Shown one piece after another: positions 8,266-9,132 of a DNA stretch of 9,132 nt. Source of the DNA: Rikenellaceae bacterium (GTDB taxonomy: Bacteria; Bacteroidota; Bacteroidia; Bacteroidales; UBA932); NCBI GenBank assembly GCA_900769145.1, contig CAAGFN010000158.1, positions 1 to 9,132 of the forward strand, written 5' to 3'. The notes under the pieces are model-generated. The model did no database searches. It worked only from the letters and a program-made list of their open reading frames with translations, and was not told where the DNA came from. Both the position numbers and the translations under genes were made by a program. How positions within the stretch are numbered: the stretch's first letter is position 1; every line of letters starts with the position of its first letter.

Positions 8266-8319
8266 TTTGCGGACAATCATTCGGACAATCTGTTTGCGGA
8301 CAACCATTCGGACAAACAT
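8266..8319. repeat. 27-base direct repeat, two copies
   Basis: Copies at 8266-8292 and 8293-8319 both follow the pattern TTTGCGGACAAyCATTCGGA-CAA-n, so CGGACAA appears four times. The last bases differ (TCTG versus ACAT). Read on the minus strand this encodes a CPNxCPQT-type nonapeptide repeat in one frame; since 27 is a multiple of three, every frame repeats, so coding potential is not proven. Confidence 0.8.
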
Positions 8320-8364
8320 TTTTGTATCGCATTTTCAGTGAACATGGACCTGCCTCAGAAGTAT

Positions 8365-8475
8365 CTATAGAGGGATTGATGCTTGTGCCATAAAGCCGAC
8401 GGTTATCCTCGGCAGGTCGAGGAGAGCCCTTCCCCGGAGCTCCACGCAGACCTGACGGGAGATAACCGTCTCCAT
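8365..8475 (-). CDS. Possible 36-residue small protein in a palindromic locus
   Basis: A minus-strand frame starting ATG at 8475 and ending TAG at 8365-8367 gives 36 residues beginning METVISRQVCVELRG and containing RALLDLPRITVGF. A full Bacteroidota -7 box lies 11 bases upstream. The ORF spans the 73-base hairpin at 8398-8470, whose arms encode TVI near the start and ITV near residues 24-26, so the apparent peptide may be a by-product of the palindrome. No recognisable domain, membrane segment or ribosome binding site. Alternative: an untranslated structured RNA or a dispersed repeat. Confidence 0.25.
   Translation of the reverse strand: METVISRQVCVELRGRALLDLPRITVGFMAQASIPL
8398..8470. repeat. 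73-base imperfect hairpin with perfect 10-base arms
   Basis: GACGGTTATC (8398-8407) is the exact reverse complement of GATAACCGTC (8461-8470). A second internal stem pairs CAGGTC (8413-8418) with GACCTG (8449-8454), and GGAG/CTCC can pair near the apex. It has no U-run, so it is not an intrinsic terminator. Confidence 0.7.
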
Positions 8476-8486
8476 TAGTGCGCAAA

Positions 8487-8494
8487 CAAAGGTA
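8487..8494 (-). promoter_or_regulatory. Bacteroidota -7 box (TACCTTTG), minus strand
   Basis: The minus strand reads TACCTTTG, an exact TAnnTTTG match, 11 bases before the ATG of the small ORF at 8475. No clear -33 element at the expected distance. A transcript from here would carry the 8398-8470 hairpin and the 27-base repeats towards fabD. Confidence 0.4.
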
Positions 8495-8536
8495 CAAACT
8501 TCAAGCTTTTTTCACCCCTCCGTGTTTACGATTTCG

Positions 8537-8568
8537 AGAGCAGGGGGTCTTGTTCACTGACCCGCTCT
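8537..8568. repeat. Bulged 10-bp hairpin sharing a motif with the 8965-9113 element
   Basis: AGAGC (8537-8541) pairs GCTCT (8564-8568) and GGGTC (8545-8549) pairs GACCC (8559-8563), with a three-base AGG bulge and a nine-base loop. The arm motif GAGCAGGGGGTC (8538-8549) recurs as GAGCAGGGGGTT at 8977-8988 and GAGCGGGGGGTT at 9051-9062, so this may be a short, diverged relative of those modules. Confidence 0.6.
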
Positions 8569-8594
8569 GGATGGCCTAAGTACGGAAAGATTGT

Positions 8595-8760
8595 CCTCGT
8601 GACATTCACCTGGCCGGGCTATATGCCCTCTACAGTATTCTGGGCAAGGTCGGCCGGCCAGGTGGACAGGAAATCCTTCCACCTGGCCGGCGGAATTTCA
8701 AAAAAGTGCCTTTGAGGTACTTGTAGCGATAGTGACCCCGGCCAGGTGAATGTCACGAGG
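8595..8760. repeat. Large palindromic element with perfect 24-base arms and a nested 14-base palindrome
   Basis: 8595-8618 is the exact reverse complement of 8737-8760. Inside, 8653-8666 is the exact reverse complement of 8678-8691. All arms share CACCTGGCCGG, which appears four times in alternating orientation: 8607-8617 (+), 8654-8664 (-), 8680-8690 (+), 8738-8748 (-). It can therefore also fold as two side-by-side hairpins (8607-8664 and 8680-8748) joined by a 15-base linker. Each has its own inner stem: TGCCC/GGGCA at 8624-8628/8642-8646, and AAGTGCC/GGTACTT at 8704-8710/8716-8722. No flanking duplication was seen. Confidence 0.9.
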
Positions 8761-8785
8761 GCGAAACCTTCCACGATGCGGGGGA

Positions 8786-8875
8786 CTGTCCGAAAAGTGC
8801 CACTACGTCTGCTTTTCCCATGCCAGAGTAGCGCAGATGGCCGATTGCACTTTGAAAAGCGAACTTTTCGGACAG
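8786..8875. repeat. 90-base palindromic element with perfect 13-base arms
   Basis: CTGTCCGAAAAGT (8786-8798) is the exact reverse complement of 8863-8875. Competing inner pairings are AAAGTGC (8794-8800) with GCACTTT (8847-8853), GCTTTTC (8811-8817) with GAAAAGC (8854-8860), and a local hairpin GAAAAG-CGAA-CTTTTC (8854-8869). Confidence 0.8.
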
Positions 8876-8964
8876 GCTAGGTGGGAAGAGACTTCGAGGT
8901 GACAGAAGATGGCTTATTGGCCTGCCCCTTTTTGCGATATGGAACGGCATCGAGGAGACGCTTG

Positions 8965-9113
8965 CTGCAATTCATCGAGCAGGGGGTTAACCCAACTGGG
9001 ATAGCTGTGAGGCAATTTGTGACGCTCGATGGCTTCAATTCCGTGACATCGAGCGGGGGGTTGACCCGATACAGATATCTGTATGCCAAGTTGGCCCGCT
9101 CGATGAATTGCAG
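8965..9113. repeat. Large palindromic element: perfect 16-base arms around two tandem 59-base hairpin modules
   Basis: CTGCAATTCATCGAGC (8965-8980) is the exact reverse complement of 9098-9113. CATCGAGC occurs four times in alternating orientation (8973-8980 +, 9024-9031 -, 9047-9054 +, 9098-9105 -). Modules 8973-9031 and 9047-9105 are both 59 bases, align without gaps at 44/59 identities, and are separated by 15 bases. The right module has 11-base arms (9047-9057/9095-9105) and a 16-base perfect palindrome at its apex (9069-9084). The left has the palindrome GGGTTAACCC (8984-8993). Confidence 0.9.
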
Positions 9114-9132
9114 GAAGATAAGTCACTCCCAC

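Larger units (their letters stand above)
8044..9132. other. 1.1-kb region without a convincing protein gene, rich in palindromes
   Basis: Open frames exist on both strands but all overlap each other and the inverted repeats, start without convincing signals, and match no family I know. What the sequence does show is a 27-base tandem duplication (8266-8319), hairpins at 8398-8470 and 8537-8568, and three large palindromic elements (8595-8760, 8786-8875, 8965-9113). I see no target-site duplications flanking the elements and no transposase. It could be an array of dispersed palindromic repeats or a structured RNA locus. Confidence 0.7.

Noticed and set aside
8266..8319. CRISPR array
   Set aside because: The two 27-base copies are directly adjacent with no spacers and there are no cas genes.
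8398..8470. Intrinsic terminator
   Set aside because: No T-run follows either arm, and the stem is interrupted by large internal loops.
8099..8497. 132-residue minus-strand ORF with CPNxCPQT repeats
   Set aside because: Its ATG lies upstream of the better -7 box, it overlaps the 36-codon frame and two other open frames, and its repeat peptide follows from the 27-base DNA repeat. No domain is recognisable.
8753..8950. 65-residue minus-strand ORF across the 90-base palindrome
   Set aside because: No ribosome binding or promoter signal, no known family, and it is explained by openness on both strands across a palindrome.
8984..9101. Integron attC-like site (ACCCAAC core near 8990)
   Set aside because: No matching GTTRRRY partner at the far arm, no integrase, and no gene cassettes.
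8881..9132. Plus-strand frame open from after the stop at 8878-8880 to the window end, with a protein-like look
   Set aside because: It has no ATG near its beginning and no recognisable family. It runs through the tandem 59-base modules in two different frames (74-base period), so it cannot encode a conserved repeat. It could still be the start of a gene outside the window, but I cannot support it.

Overview
The window looks like chromosome of a gut-type member of the Bacteroidota, probably Bacteroidales. The evidence is Bacteroidota -7 boxes (TAnnTTTG) upstream of genes, start codons without Shine-Dalgarno sequences but with A-rich leaders, three lipoproteins (one with a C-Q-K-D-D surface-export signal), a GH29 fucosidase fused to a discoidin-type domain, and an anaerobic pyruvate:ferredoxin oxidoreductase. 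I cannot name the genus from sequence alone.

Layout, left to right. Bases 1-186 are intergenic and carry an imperfect palindromic repeat. A lactonase-family beta-propeller lipoprotein (minus, 187-1281) is transcribed away from a GH29 alpha-L-fucosidase lipoprotein (plus, 1364-2848). The 82-base gap between them holds a -7 box for each direction. The fucosidase is followed 27 bases later by a small, unrecognised, A/T-richer surface lipoprotein (2876-3394). A strong bidirectional terminator (about 3405-3446) separates this from a minus-strand operon read from the right: fabD (7042-7929), then nifJ/PFOR (3466-6993). A -7 box at 8036-8043 is the likely promoter for the operon.

The right-hand 1.1 kb (8002-9132) has no convincing protein gene but is full of structure. 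It contains a 27-base tandem duplication, a 73-base hairpin overlapping a 36-codon small ORF with its own -7 box, a short bulged hairpin, and three large palindromic elements: 8595-8760 with perfect 24-base arms, 8786-8875 with 13-base arms, and 8965-9113 with 16-base arms. Two of these (8595-8760 and 8965-9113) share no sequence but have the same plan: two hairpin modules in tandem, 15-base linker, 73/74-base period. In 8965-9113 the two modules are still 44/59 identical without gaps. This palindrome array is the most unusual part of the window. It could be a cluster of REP/BIME-like dispersed elements, miniature transposable elements, or a structured non-coding RNA locus.

How the genes work together: the left cluster is probably an outer-surface or periplasmic glycan-foraging unit releasing L-fucose. 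The right operon links central anaerobic metabolism (pyruvate to acetyl-CoA) with fatty-acid synthesis (malonyl-CoA to malonyl-ACP). Neither pairing has been tested; both are inferred from gene order.
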